Assembly: GCA_032209605.1 (NCBI GenBank)
Contig: JASFXZ010000044.1
Location: 1,922,001 to 1,986,000 of the forward strand
Reading direction: 5' to 3'
Source of the DNA: Mactromeris polynyma
Lineage: Eukaryota; Mollusca; Bivalvia; Venerida; Mactridae
Length of the DNA: 64,000 nt
Translations under genes and position numbers: made by a program
The notes under the pieces: model-generated
Seen by the model: only the letters and a program-made list of their open reading frames with translations
Database searches by the model: none
What the model was told of the DNA's origin: nothing
Shown: positions 11,590 through 23,584 of the stretch, piece by piece
Layout: every line of letters starts with the position of its first letter
Position numbering within the stretch: position 1 is the stretch's first letter

Positions 11590-12671
11590 TGATTATGCTG
11601 AAAGCTGCTCTTCGTATAGCACCGACAATAAAGTACGAATGTTTACGAATATGGAAGAGTGCCAGGTAATGATTCGACTATATACGTTTAAATAATAAAG
11701 AATAACCAGAAAATATATTTATTTAACTCACACTCCCCTAAATCAAAATTCACAAATATTGGAAGTATTGTGTAGCCACCATAAGCATGCATGAAAGTGT
11801 CTTATTCGTGTAAAATGGAAGTCAACAATGTGAACACCAGTACCAACTATCTTATTCGTGTAATATGAAAGTCACCAATGAGAACATTCTAGAGTGTCTG
11901 AACGTGAGCACTTGACATTGTCTTTTTCAGATACGTAAAACCAAATACTTCCCACTATTCTATAGCCGTCTGTTAATAACTTACATTTAAAACACGTTTT
12001 CAATTCAATCAAATGAAGTTTACACATGATTGAGTGGCTGATGTTTTAAAGTCATTAACCCTGAAATCATTAACATATCGTCAATATAGGTTTAATCCAT
12101 AATTATTTCTTGCATTTTTCTTTCTTGTTTTTGTATGCAGTATAATACAATATCTCCATGGCAACATCCTTTGGGAGACGCACACTTTGACTGCTGTTGA
12201 GATGGTATGTATTATATAATCTCTATATCTGTATATACATTCTACATATTCTCACTGTCGCAGCCAACATAACTTTATTCATATTAACTAGGCTGTATAG
12301 TACGGATCTACGGATGAGTTTATGTGTTTTAACGTGTTAATTTACTTAAACTTTATTTGTTTATCATGTATATTATGATTTCTTCACATGGTTTGTGTTC
12401 TATAATATTAAGTATGTTTCATGCGCTTCTCTGTTCGACATTTCCGCCCAGTCGATGGCAATGACCTGTACAAATTATGCCTAAGAAAGTTGAGAGGTTG
12501 AGCAGTTTGAACTGGAAAAGTTCGTACTGCAGTTTAAGAGAGGTTGTTGTTTTAGAGAGGGACATTGTGGAGAGGTTGCACTGTACAACAAGAGAAAATG
12601 CCGAGGCAAGAATAAACCATTCATATACTTCGTGCTTTATTATTATTCATTTGTTGGTATGGTTACACATC
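11590..12671. other. Intergenic stretch, no gene supported
   Basis: AT-rich. A possible acceptor at 12138-12139 (TTTTTGTATGCAG) is followed by about 65 bases ending in a stop and could be a terminal exon of gene A, but I see no independent support. Positions 12483-12590 hold a repeat-like GAGAGGTTG-rich string. Confidence 0.5.
12636..12641 (-). terminator. AATAAA polyadenylation signal of the GH128 gene
   Basis: The reverse strand reads AATAATAATAAAGC about 30 bases after the TAA stop at 12672, implying a very short 3' UTR. Confidence 0.5.
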
Positions 12672-15600
12672 TTATCCAACCAAATGCGGTGTTTGTCCGT
12701 TGCCCTGGAAATCGTTGTAAAATTGTCCAAGCGGAGTTAAAGATGATGAATGCGGCCAAAACAATGAGGCTTCTGGATTCATAAATGCATTGTCCAATGC
12801 TGTCAATATTCTGGCTTGGAACCACGAATACCTGCAAATAGATCATAACTTTGAAACGTTTGTAGAGATTCATGTTTTGCTATTATAAATTAATCTAGAT
12901 GCCAGTCCAGCTGATTATCCAATTTGTGAGTTACTGGCCCACTTATGGCTAAGGTATTCCACCCATATTAAAATTTCATAAATTGTTAAAGTTCTTAAAA
13001 AAAAGTTATGACCTTTTTTCTTTGTAAACTTCTTTCCTACGTAAGCCGTACAAAAATTACCAGTAAATGGAAAATTAACATTACACTTCTCATTTTGTAA
13101 TATTTCATGTTTAGGAAATCATCTTTGTACTAATCAGATATGTAGATTAAAGTAATGTAAGAAATTCAAAGAAAATGTTTGTTTTTTTACATTTATGCAT
13201 ATAGCATTTAAGAAATGGGCAAATTTCCTTTCAAAATTAAAATATTGTTAATAGCAGATGACCTAAACTAAATTGATGTATCAATGGGGCATCAAATTGT
13301 CTGTAATACAACTATTTACATTATCTAACACAGAATATATCAAACTTTCAGAGACTTTTACCGTCCGGTTACAGCGCAATTTCATTTTGAACAGAATAAC
13401 GTGCACATTTCTCTGAGAAAAAGTAACACTTCTTAGTGGTTTTGTTTGGAAAATTTAACTTAGTGTTGTTGTAAAACACAATAATATTGAATGTGCAACA
13501 AAAGCATGGTAATTTTTGGTCTTTTAATAACTTTTTAAACATTTTCATTATATTTTCAAAATAATATCACTTTATTACCTCCCTGAGTTAAGAAAAAATT
13601 CAGGTTGTTTAAATTATCTAAATTCTTTGTTTTTAGAAAAACGTATCGAAGCAATTTTGAATAGGATGTTATAATTCAAAAACATTATAAATGATAATAT
13701 TTTGATATTAATTTGTCTATAAAGTTTTATATTTTGCTTACTGAGCTATACATATATAATGGAAATGAAGTATTTCAGTTATGGGTGGAATATCTTAAAG
13801 GTAGATAGTTTTTTCCATCAAAATAAGACAAATAATATTTTTTAGAAAATGGCATGTACTCTAACACATTGAAATGTGACGTTTCTTAAACAATAGGGAA
13901 CTGCAAAAACACGAGTCAGATACGTGTTATTCATATGCTAGCACCAACTTGTCGCGTAGGTCAGATTAGAATAGATTGGTATTGGACTCATGTATTTGTA
14001 GTTTTGGGAAATGTGCAAGCAAATGTAACAATGCAGTGTTAAAGAGTAGATCTGTATGAAGGCAATAACCATCGACTTTATCATATTTATGACTTAGGAT
14101 GTTTTGTCAAGAAAATAAGACTATGTACCTTTAAAATGTAGCTACTCTTTATATAATGATGATTTAATTCAACAAAATTAAAGATTTTTACCTGAAGACA
14201 TAATCAGCTGCTTCCAACTTTGGTAGCAAATCTTTCATAAGACGGAGTTGTTGGTCTCTATCTCTTGAGTTCGGGCATGCAAACTCGGTCAGCCATATTT
14301 TCTTGCCATATCTGTCGTACATTCTTTGTAGGTATGCCATTGTTGTATCAGCGTTACAACTGTACGAATGTGCGGCAATATAATCCACTCTGCATCCTTT
14401 GCACAAATGAAAGAAACTATCCAGCCAATTAAAGTTGTGTCCGGCAGGTGCGGGACTTACTAGTGGAGTACCATGGGAGTTTTGTTCTATTTCCGGCCAT
14501 CTGTCTGCCGCTTCTCTTGGAGACATGTTAGCTTGATCGGTGTGATCAGGTTCGTTAAAAGTGAGAATGTACTTTGCATTGGCCGAGACATTGGTATAAA
14601 AGTGTTGTAAATGTTGATGTCCAGATGCATTGGATAAGGTATATATCATTGGGACATACTCGGGTAAATATTGTTGATATGTGCTCTCAGGGCAGTTGAT
14701 GTGTCTCATGTGTTTGAAGTATAAATCGGACAAGTCCCTTTTCCAGTCATACCTAGTAAAATGAATAATTTAAACAATTATAAAAGAGAATACAATTTAG
14801 TAATACTATATTTTATATGACGATCAATATAAATATGTATCAAATATCTTTCTGCTCCCGTATTCACTATTTCATATTCATTTGCTATATTTTATTTACG
14901 TATAATAATATATTTTATAGCTGAATCTTTCTGCCATACTTTTATATTTGCCATACTTTTATATTTGCATGCACTATTTTAATTTTCATATGTCTTATTT
15001 TGTATTCATATGATTTTGTCTTTCATATACAGTAGAGTAGTATTGTATGTTCATGCTATATGTCATGTATATGCGATATATTTACTGTCATATAGAAAGT
15101 TTATATCCTCATGCAATATTGACATATGCTATAAAGGCCTTTTCAGAAAGTGGTTTAGCTTCCCTTGCTCATTCGGAACGCTTCGGCACTGGGTAGTAAC
15201 AGTTCCGATAATGGCAGACGAGAACACATCAAACAATGTCTACCAAACAGATGATGCTATTGACAAGTTAAACGCGTTAGAATTGAAAAAAATACTGACG
15301 GCAACATAATCAATACGTATCAGGGAGAAGAGATGAGTTAGTTGTGCGAGCGAAAGGTGTACGGAGATTGGGTTTAGATGATCCAAGTCAGATTGCGATT
15401 CGCGGGAAGGATATTTTGGAACGACGACAATTTGATAAACTTGTGATTCCTCTAGGTGAAAAGTAGCCGCATCCTAAATCGTTAAACAACTGGACAAATT
15501 CTTTGTTTAATGTTCCTAATTTTAATGATATACAATAAAAATGAAGACTATGAAACAACTGAGATCAAAAGTGTTCTATGTTGACAAACATGTGCATTCA

Positions 15601-18600
15601 ATTTTATTCGCTGAAATATTGGAGCTTGTGAACATTGTTTTGTGAAATGTAAAGAAATTACATCACTACCAATCGTTAATGCCAGACACAATCCTGACCG
15701 TGACGTGTGGTGTAGCCAGACGTGTGGTGTAGCCAGACGTGTGGTGTAGCCAGACGTGTGGTGTAGCCAGACGTGTGGTGTAGCCAGTAAAACGGTTACT
15801 GGACAGGTTCACTCATCAGAATGTGATCATAAAGCTGGGTATGTACATGTTTACAGTACTGCACATATGATATTAGTATGTAATTACAGCAAACACATTG
15901 AGTATGTATATGTAATTTGTTTAGTGTTCTGAACATTTAATGCCAGTTTAACAAGTTGCTTCTTGCAAATTAAGTGTTTTGTTCCTGGATTGAAAAATAA
16001 AATATTCTGTTTAAATGGTATTGCCACATTTTGTTGAACATATCAGTTTAGCTACTTTAGCTTTACATTCAACCGCCTTGATTGGTCAGCAGGAAGTGTC
16101 GGCTTCGAGTGCATGAGGTTGTGAGTTTAATCCTTGTCTGTGTACCAGAGGTGAAAAATGGTACTGGTAGCTCCCGTACTAGGCACTCTATATAAATTTG
16201 ATGTATAAATAAGCCATGGTTTGCATCTTCATGTGAAAATATTGTTTCTCGCAAAATAGAGTTATTGCTCATGTAACTTGTTGATCATATATGACCAAAA
16301 AATAAATACAACTTCGTTGTAAAGAGTACATACTGCTTGTGGCTTATGATCTTTTGTATTTGATTTATTGATAGACCAATAAGTAATGGATGATTATGAT
16401 AACCCAGTCAGCAAACTACCATGACACTCCTAAAGTAAATTATGTGTAAGTTTATGATGGATATATTCTCCAGTATGATTGCTTTATGTTTCAGGAATGG
16501 CGAGGCCTGTAATCATATTGGATCCCTGGTGTACGCCCTTTCAGACCTTAAGATGCAGAACAAAGAAGAAAAAGTGGCGTCTACTACGAAGAAATGTGAT
16601 TGGGCCCAATTCAACAACCCACGAAAACGACGCCTTACTCATACAAAGGCTAGTTAACGGACATTTTGTAAGTGTAAGCTGGTCACAGAGTCGGAGGCAA
16701 CCAAGTTTGAAACAAATATAAAGGTAGCAAAAGAGTTGTTTGCATCGTCCGTGAATGAAGACATATTTCGAAAGAAACTATTGGAATGTAATCTAACTGC
16801 TGGTTGGTTGTTGAATTTTTTTGAAAACAGAGAAATAATTGAAGTACCACAGTTTATAAATTATTGAATACAATTATCATGACAATGTTGACCTTAATAC
16901 TACAGATTATATATTTACATTTTTTACGATCTGGTACAAGTAGAATTCCTTAATATTACTGAGCAGTTAAGCCACTTAGCTTGACATCGTACGGAAACCA
17001 ATGCGTATGATATATTAAGACTACCTTTTAATATCTATAGTATAAAGAGATATTCCTAGTGTAGGGAAACATCTGTATTACACAAACGCCACATTGAGTG
17101 CTAGTAAAGCCAGTCTTCGGCTTCTTGAATATGGAAGTTTGGGTGTTGAAGTGCAATCTATGATAAACCCCGACACATGTCAATTCTAGTTCAAAGACTA
17201 CGACAATATCGATGACATTATGTCGAATGCCAGACTCCTTATAGGTACTCGCTTTGGAACTATCCACGTGAGAGTACAAGGAAACCAGACAGAACGAGAC
17301 ACGGTAATCGCCATGTGAAACTGAAATTCCCGGCCGCCCTAGTAGTTAATGGTGACACCATTCGCGACATTTTCTCTATATGGTACTCGGTACTGCGTGT
17401 TCCCGTAATTCGGATTTCCGAGTGTTGTTTCTTTTCAACGTAACATTGATGAGTCGGTTATAGAGTCAATCAATAAACAACCGACCGACTAGACAATTCC
17501 GGGTTATCTTGAATAATCTGAACCGGATGTCAGCGAGGAAGATTAAGTTGTAAACAATCTTGTCGTAGATAAACACCCGTTATATCCACTTACCGGTTTT
17601 GTGTAATTATTTCGCCACTGTTACTTCTTCTGTTACTCTGTTTAATATGCAATCGGCCAAAGCAAAGTTAGACAAGTTTGTCGGGGCACTTATAAGTTTT
17701 GTTTAGTGTATATATAGAGGACGTATATACTTAAATAGACAAGTACTATAACATGGATTGTGGGACATGACCCACAATGCAGATAAATATAAATACTGTA
17801 TATAACCTTGTGGGTCACTGACACAGTGCTATCTATAGCTTTTGGTTCAAAATAACAATTTATGTTTATAGATGGTATCTACACATCAACCTACTCTTAA
17901 ATAGTGTTTTTCTTTATGCCCTTGCATACCTGCATATACGATGTCCCACAAACCATAATATGGAGACATGACCCACAAACCATGCCTGATATCTACATAT
18001 ATATATATACATATAGATAAGAAAATCCAATGTTGGTTTAATGTATTTATAATTTATTAAATGTGTATTAACAATGAATACAACACAGTTAGAAAGTATT
18101 AAAGTTTTAACTTAAACTCATTCATACTTCTCTGTTATGTAACCCAAATGAATACAGTATCCCAGTAGCACAACCTTTTGTACAAAGAAACAAATGGAAG
18201 TACAGTTAGAAAAAAAAATAATGACATATATACTAGTAAATAACAACTCTTTCACCACAAAACCATAAAGTACAGTTTCTGGGTGTTTTAAATTTTAATC
18301 GATTAACTTTTTTGCTTCATTATACCAAAAACTTATTCCATTCTGTTTGTTATAGCAATTGTAATATAAGCTTCGCAAGAGATTTGTCAGACGAACACAA
18401 CTTTTCCATATCTTAGTTGCCTGTGTTGACATTGTTATCGGCATTGTTCCCTGAACAATACGGAAGTTTTTTATTCTCTTCATTTCCCTCTCCACATGAA
18501 AGCGCAAATTGGCGATTGCTTTAGTCGCTTCCATTTAATGAGTCAAAAACCGATCTTCCCCCTCTTGAATGGAGGAATTATTAATTCAACACATCTAGGT

Positions 18601-21600
18601 GTTACAAACCGATATGAGGAACCATTTGTCTACCATGATCGCGTCACCTTCTTCACATAAGCCAACACGTCCACATTGTTTTGTAATTTGTTTGTCACGT
18701 ATACTTCCAAGGTATAAGTCCGAGACGAAAGTCACAATACCTGATGGGCTAATACCAACTAATGACTTTCAAGTCATATGTGATTTGTAATCACTATAAA
18801 GCGATGGTTTCATCTGCAAAGAGCACGGTATCTCGGTACGAATCTCCGTACAGGCTATGATAACTCGGCACTTAGGATATATAAGACTGAATCTCTGGGG
18901 CGTAGTGTCATTAATGTTCTTCCGATATGGCTATTTAACTAAAGAAACTTAAGCTCGTGTCAAGATCCAACGATTGAAAATTGTACTGCTCGTTCCAACA
19001 GATATATAAAACATCACAGCCAAATATTCAAGTAAATGTCCAAGACGCAGTCTCATCACTACCATGAAAAATTCCTCAACAGGTCTCATGGACTTTGGTC
19101 TACCTTTGTTACTAACTTTAATTCTACCTTCAAACTCTTTGAACAAACACTGGAAAGTACCTGCATTTGGTATGCCTGTGTAAAATAATACTTTACTGTC
19201 ACTATCTGCTATGTCATCAAATGTTAATGTAGGTCGTCTGGCCTTGCATCCAACCGAAGATGTATCAACTAATGAAGTTTGGGTTGACATTGTCCTTGGA
19301 TTTCGTGTTTCATCAGTATTTGCTGACATTGAAACCATCTCTGGCTGTATTTGTTCTGATTGGTGGATGATTCTCGAAGGCTTTGGTTTGTAGTCACCAT
19401 AATGATGGAACTGAAATTATGGAAAGTTTGACTTACATAATATTACTGAAACCACTTCCTGTAAAGTGCAGAGTACTTGTCAATAAATAATAAAAAAAAG
19501 ATTTACAATGCATACAATGAGTTTATGGATTAACAGGGGTTCCACTAGGTTCTGAAACTCGGGGGTTATTTTGATAATTTGTAACCAGATTTTTCCATAT
19601 TATAGCCAAATTACCTATAATGTAGAGAAAACATTACCATTCAGAAGAATCCATAGGGTCATAATGTGGCCTTTTTGAAAATCCAGGTGTCGAAGGGTCA
19701 ACTCAAGGATCTATTTTAAAATAATACTTATTAATTCCCTGTAATATAAATATCTACTCATAATATATTTACCATGAGTGATATATCAAGAAGAGATTCA
19801 TTGCAGTTAATCAGTAATCCAGGTGTATCATGCTGGTCTGGTGACCGGATATCTGTTGCCAACCCTTTCTCCGATATGTCATCATTCTCCATTCCATCAC
19901 TTGCGTCTTTTGTCAGTGATTCATTGTCCCCAACATCAGTTAACGTCTAAATGAGTAAACGTACAGATATAAACAAAATGAAAATAACAATTTATTATGG
20001 TCTAAGGATCAGAACACAACAAACAACAACATGACAATGAAAATATTAATTCAGTTCAGAAACTATTACATAATTCTTTGGAATCAGTTTAAGTTCACAA
20101 TAAATTGTATTCTGTGGAATTGTTCTCATTTCAAATAAATTGGACTTTCACTTTCAAAACTTAAGCAAATGCGTACATCAGCTTTATATACAGTGGTTTT
20201 GCGGTACACCGTTTCCACTTCCACTACACTTATAATACTTTGTTTAATGACAGCATCACAAGTATCAGGGGTGTCAATAAAAGCCAGTAGCCGGTAAAAT
20301 TACCCAGTAATTTATGCCTCATCACCCGACTACTTATCTTGTATGAGTGATTATAATTAAGAGGAGTGAATATCACCCAGACCCCACGCCTACTTTTGAT
20401 GATTTTCCTGCTTGTTGAAATATTAGCGACACTCCTGGAGTATGATTCGTAGAGTAACGAGTGTTAAATGTACTAGTTACAATTTAATACAATTCAAAAT
20501 TCATACTCCGACACTATAAGGCCAGGAATAGTTGTAAGTTTACTACAACCTAGTTTGCAATTGACCAAATATTTTACCTCTGGTCATTTTAATCTGTTCA
20601 AATTGCGCGTTCAACTTAACAGTTAATAACACGCCAGTTAAAACATATTTTTGGGATAAACTTACCGAGAGCTTGTAGATTTTTTCACTGCCATCCGGCC
20701 TTGGGAAGACACAAGGAAGGGGATATCCTTTAGTGGGTCCAGATCTTCCAAAATAATGCACACCACGCATTCTGGTTTGGTCACTATTTATAAAGTCAAA
20801 GTTTGGCCGAGTATTCTTGCACCGCTGGATCCACAGCTTTCTTACTCGTAAATCAGCTGGAAATCGATGCATGGCGACTTTCTTGCCATCAATTACTTTC
20901 CCACCGACATTCTTACACACACAACCATACCTCTGACGTGAAGGCATGGTAACATAGAGTATTTTATTATAACTCGACACGCGGAAAATTGTGTTTTCTT
21001 CAATAAGCGATTCGTACCAGTTTACTGCCCGGAGGTAGCTGGTGCGCGTTTTGCGCGAGTTCTTATATCCTAATGAAGAGCTTTCAAGGGCAGTTAAATC
21101 ATGTTATCGAAAAGGGCCAAATGTATATTGTATATCTATAGACTGAATATTGAATGCAGTATATGAATATTACATGTAGCATTTCGGTATTAAATGTAGT
21201 ACATGAATATTAAATATAGTGAATAATACGTATATGGTTATAGAATTTAGCGTATGATTTTACACAAGAGGCCAATGATGGCCCCATATCGCTCATCTGA
21301 GGACACTGTCATTCTGACTGAATAAGACTAATGTGCCAATAAATTGCTATAGGTTACAAAACATCCATTCAGCAGTTTAGGAGGAGATGTCGTTAATATA
21401 ATAAATATATATATAGGCAACAAGGCAATGCTGCGGCCATGTTTTTGACAGAACTTAATTATTTATGTTGCGGCCATGTTTTGACAGAACTTAATTATTT
21501 ACAATATTGGAAGATGACCACACACCAACCGTGCTCTAGAAATTTCTTTCAAAAACAGTTGTCCCGCACTAGTGTATATGTTAAATTTGACCTGTCCGAC

Positions 21601-22837
21601 ATGGGAGGCTAATTGTCCGAGAGTGGGTTACGGACTAACAGCTAGTTACATGTGCACAAACTACTCTTATGTATTTGAAACATGGCTTAAATGGGGTAGA
21701 TCTTGACAGTCGGCGAAGAATTTGTTATTATATGTAAACAGCTGGCGCCTACAATCACAGTGTAGACCCAATGAACAGAGTCATATGTCATTAGAAAATT
21801 GGTCAGGTTCAACAGTCAATAGGATCTAACTGGACAGACACACTGCCGTGTTACTACATTGAACAACTTTTACATAATCACTATCAGATTTGTTTATTTC
21901 ATTTTTTGGGCACCATTTATTTAATATTGAGTCCAGACTTTTAATACAGACTTGTCTTGGACTAACTTCAATTACTTTTGGTGAGCTAATTTGGAAATTA
22001 GACTAGTCCCGGAAGCCGGTCTATTGGATTTCTAGAGCCCTGAGCAAACAAGTTTTCACTTCAACCATGTCTTTTGACGGAACTTAATAATTGATGCAAT
22101 CTTGTAAGACGATCACTAGACAATGCTACACACCAAATACCAAACCTCTAAGAGTTATGCTTTTGGACAAAAAGATTTTCGAAGTTTCATATTTTTATCT
22201 CCTTTGACCAACTTATGCAGCAGACCAGAGCTATATACGAAACACAGAAAGAGGCCCACTCAAGGACCATTCGTGTGATGTTTGGACAAACGACGTTCAG
22301 TGGTATAGGAGGAGATGTTGTTTAAAGAAATTGTCGACGGACGACACATGCCTACGGACAGTCAACGATTATAAAAGCGAGGAGAGCTTAAACGCATAAG
22401 AGCATGAAATGTCACAAATGAATGTAAAAATAGAGTATGTGAATATTGAAATATCGCATTGATGAAATATACCTAATCAATAAAGTTTATGACATATGGA
22501 TATGAACGCATTGCATGCATATAGAATAAAAACATCGCATACAAATATAAAAGTATGACATATGGATGAGGAAAATACATGGAAAAGTTCAAAATATCAC
22601 ACCCCATATGTTTCTTACATATGGTATTATAATTTCTTGCAATAACTAAAATGTAATTGTACTGTTTAAATAAAGCGGTAAATATACTCACGCCCACGAC
22701 ATGTTGTTAAGAACTTTAAAATCATTGCAAAGATAAGAACCGGACCAACCACTTATGCCTTTCTTGGTTGATGCTTGAACTACAGTTACCACACTGAGGC
22801 ATAAAAATACGAGCCAATGTGTAGCCTTGTTACTCAT
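12672..22837 (-). CDS. Secreted GH128-type endo-beta-1,3-glucanase (Glyco_hydro_cc), 288 aa, three exons
   Basis: Coding exons run 22837-22692, 14752-14192 and 12831-12672. Junctions are GC|GTGAGT to TACTAG|G and CAG|GTAAAA to TTGCAG|G, and the phases match (2 and 2). Together they give 867 coding bases with stop TAA. Residues 1-21 form a signal peptide (hydrophobic [13 protein letters not shown]), so the enzyme is probably secreted or lysosomal. The mature part matches the asl1-like/GH128 catalytic fold: GWSGSY near the start, [16 protein letters not shown] with the likely acid/base Glu, and [11 protein letters not shown] with the likely nucleophile Glu; LTPLGQFY lies near the end. Family members cleave beta-1,3-glucans of algae or fungi, which suits digestion or immune recognition of food in a filter feeder. 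No extra binding module is present. A fungal or bacterial origin followed by intron gain is possible but untested. Intron 1 (7.9 kb) contains a decayed ISL2EU-like transposon. Confidence 0.9.
12832..14191. other. Intron 2 of the GH128 gene
   Basis: AT-rich, 1.36 kb, with no coding signal or recognised repeat. Borders on the reverse strand are CAG|GTAAAA (donor) and TATTTGCAG|G (acceptor). Confidence 0.75.
15702..15786. repeat. 17-bp tandem repeat, five copies
   Basis: Five perfect head-to-tail copies of GACGTGTGGTGTAGCCA inside the decayed SWIM/YqaJ gene. A recent slippage expansion. Confidence 0.9.
16070..16190 (+). mobile_element. tRNA-like SINE fragment
   Basis: CCGCCTTGATTGGTCAGCAG followed by GAGGTTGTGAGTTTAATCCT resembles A- and B-box heads of the other SINEs here; GTGTACCAGAGGTG follows. 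Weakly supported. Confidence 0.4.
17291..18294. other. Non-coding stretch between the convergent transposon genes
   Basis: No gene. TTGTGGGACATGACCCACAA (17758-17777) has 7-bp inverted arms, and GACATGACCCACAA recurs at about 17965. An AT microsatellite lies at about 17997-18012. Confidence 0.45.
18295..20947 (-). pseudogene. THAP / HTH / DDE_Tnp_4 transposase, 5' half open, catalytic half decayed
   Basis: Exon 1, 20947-20666 (CTCTCG|GTAAGT), codes a THAP-like domain; exon 2, 19946-19773, a linker; exon 3 starts at 19410. All three are phase 0 and join into an open frame of 305 residues ending at 18949. Exon 3 carries the helix-turn-helix typical of DDE_Tnp_4 transposases ([14 protein letters not shown] ... 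FNRW). Beyond the stop, catalytic-half remnants continue in broken frames: [20 protein letters not shown], and at 18534-18295 [16 protein letters not shown]. The THAP zinc site looks damaged: the third Cys of the C-x2-H pair reads as Arg (CGT, one transition from TGT), and the first pair is C-x-C. Probably dead as a transposase; whether the 305-aa front half is translated is unknown. Lies in GH128 intron 1, same strand as the host gene. Confidence 0.75.
20266..20437. mobile_element. hAT-like MITE, 172 bp
   Basis: Ends CAGGGGTGTC and GACACTCCTG form a one-mismatch terminal inverted repeat, a hAT-style terminus. It lies between exons 1 and 2 of the THAP/DDE gene. No perfect 8-bp target duplication was seen. 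Confidence 0.5.
21245..22430. repeat. Bivalve interspersed repeat, diverged
   Basis: AAGAGGCCAATGATGGCC followed by ATATCGCTCATCTGA, and downstream GTCGACGGACGACACATGCC, are signatures of a repeat common in bivalve genomes. Related strings in reverse orientation occur at about 56010 (TTAGCTCACCTGACCCGAAAGG) and 57450 (TTAGCTCACCTGGCCC). CATGTTTTTGACAGAACTTAATTATTTA is doubled at about 21440-21500. No gene. Confidence 0.55.
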
Positions 22838-22880
22838 TGTCTTCTTGTGGCTGAACGATTTCTAATTGCGGCAGACAGCG

Positions 22881-22888
22881 TTTAAATA
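22881..22888 (-). promoter_or_regulatory. TATA-like element of the GH128 gene
   Basis: The reverse strand reads TATTTAAA about 45 bases before the ATG at 22837. This would give a very short 5' UTR if used. Confidence 0.4.
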
Positions 22889-22889
22889 G

Positions 22890-23580
22890 TAAACCCATTC
22901 GTTATCTATACAAATAAGTACATTTTAAGCTCGCGAAACATTTCGGTCACTACATATATGTTGGACATCTTAAAGGTATAATACCAAATAGTGTTGACTT
23001 TTTATTGAGTCAAAGAATTACACAGTTTACTGTTGTGATTCATTAGCAGGTAACAGTTTTGACGCGAACTTTTCGATCTGATGTTGTATTGCAATTAACT
23101 ACAAACCAAAACGGTATTTTCAAAATGTAGAAAAACAATAGCTGTCTATAATAATAATACAATTGACATTTTGAATGCACTAGAAGCAGCAGTAGATGCG
23201 TAGAGAACATCTAAACAGTGACTAAAAGTAGATATCATTAGACCTCTAATATAATCCGAACACATGAACACCATTAAAATGTATTCATGATAGGCGGCGC
23301 ATCAACAATGGATACGCGGCAACAATTGTAGTGAAATAGCCGTCTTTAAGACACTGACAGCCATCATCCCCGCTGTGGTGTCCTACATTTAGATAGGAGG
23401 TTAAGGCCTCAAGAATTTACACTGATAGTTCCAAGCAGTTACATGGCTATGATCTCGTTGTTTTATTAGATTTCTCTTAAGGTTCATTTTAAATGATTTC
23501 TGCTCGACTGTTGCTCTTATTTTTGTCTCTAAAATCATTCATTCCTTCTAGTCCCTTCCCATTGTTTAATCGTTTCGTAA
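22890..23580. other. Upstream region of the GH128 gene, no gene
   Basis: AT-rich with no coding signal, between the glucanase start and the 38-bp minisatellite. Any distal promoter elements would lie here. Confidence 0.5.
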
Positions 23581-23584
23581 TTTG

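Larger units (their letters stand above)
15205..17290 (+). pseudogene. Decayed SWIM/YqaJ-nuclease gene of an ISL2EU-like transposon
   Basis: Broken reading frames. At 15211-15470 a SAP-like segment ([10 protein letters not shown], then after a frameshift [17 protein letters not shown]). At 16497-16657 a block typical of the SWIM zinc-finger part of such proteins: [13 protein letters not shown], the Cys-x-His pair of the motif, then TKKCDWAQF. At 16700-16860 a further open stretch ([15 protein letters not shown]). At about 17095-17190 the remnant [17 protein letters not shown] looks like the beginning of a YqaJ exonuclease core. Stops and frameshifts separate every block. It lies in GH128 intron 1, convergent with the THAP/DDE pseudogene; the pairing of a THAP-DDE transposase with a YqaJ protein is the ISL2EU arrangement as I recall it. 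The YqaJ end is the weakest part of the call. Confidence 0.6.

Noticed and set aside
12140..12202. Terminal exon of gene A after TTTTTGTATGCAG
   Set aside because: The phase-1 join from 2971 gives an immediate stop, and the more coding-like frame does not match the phase; no independent support.
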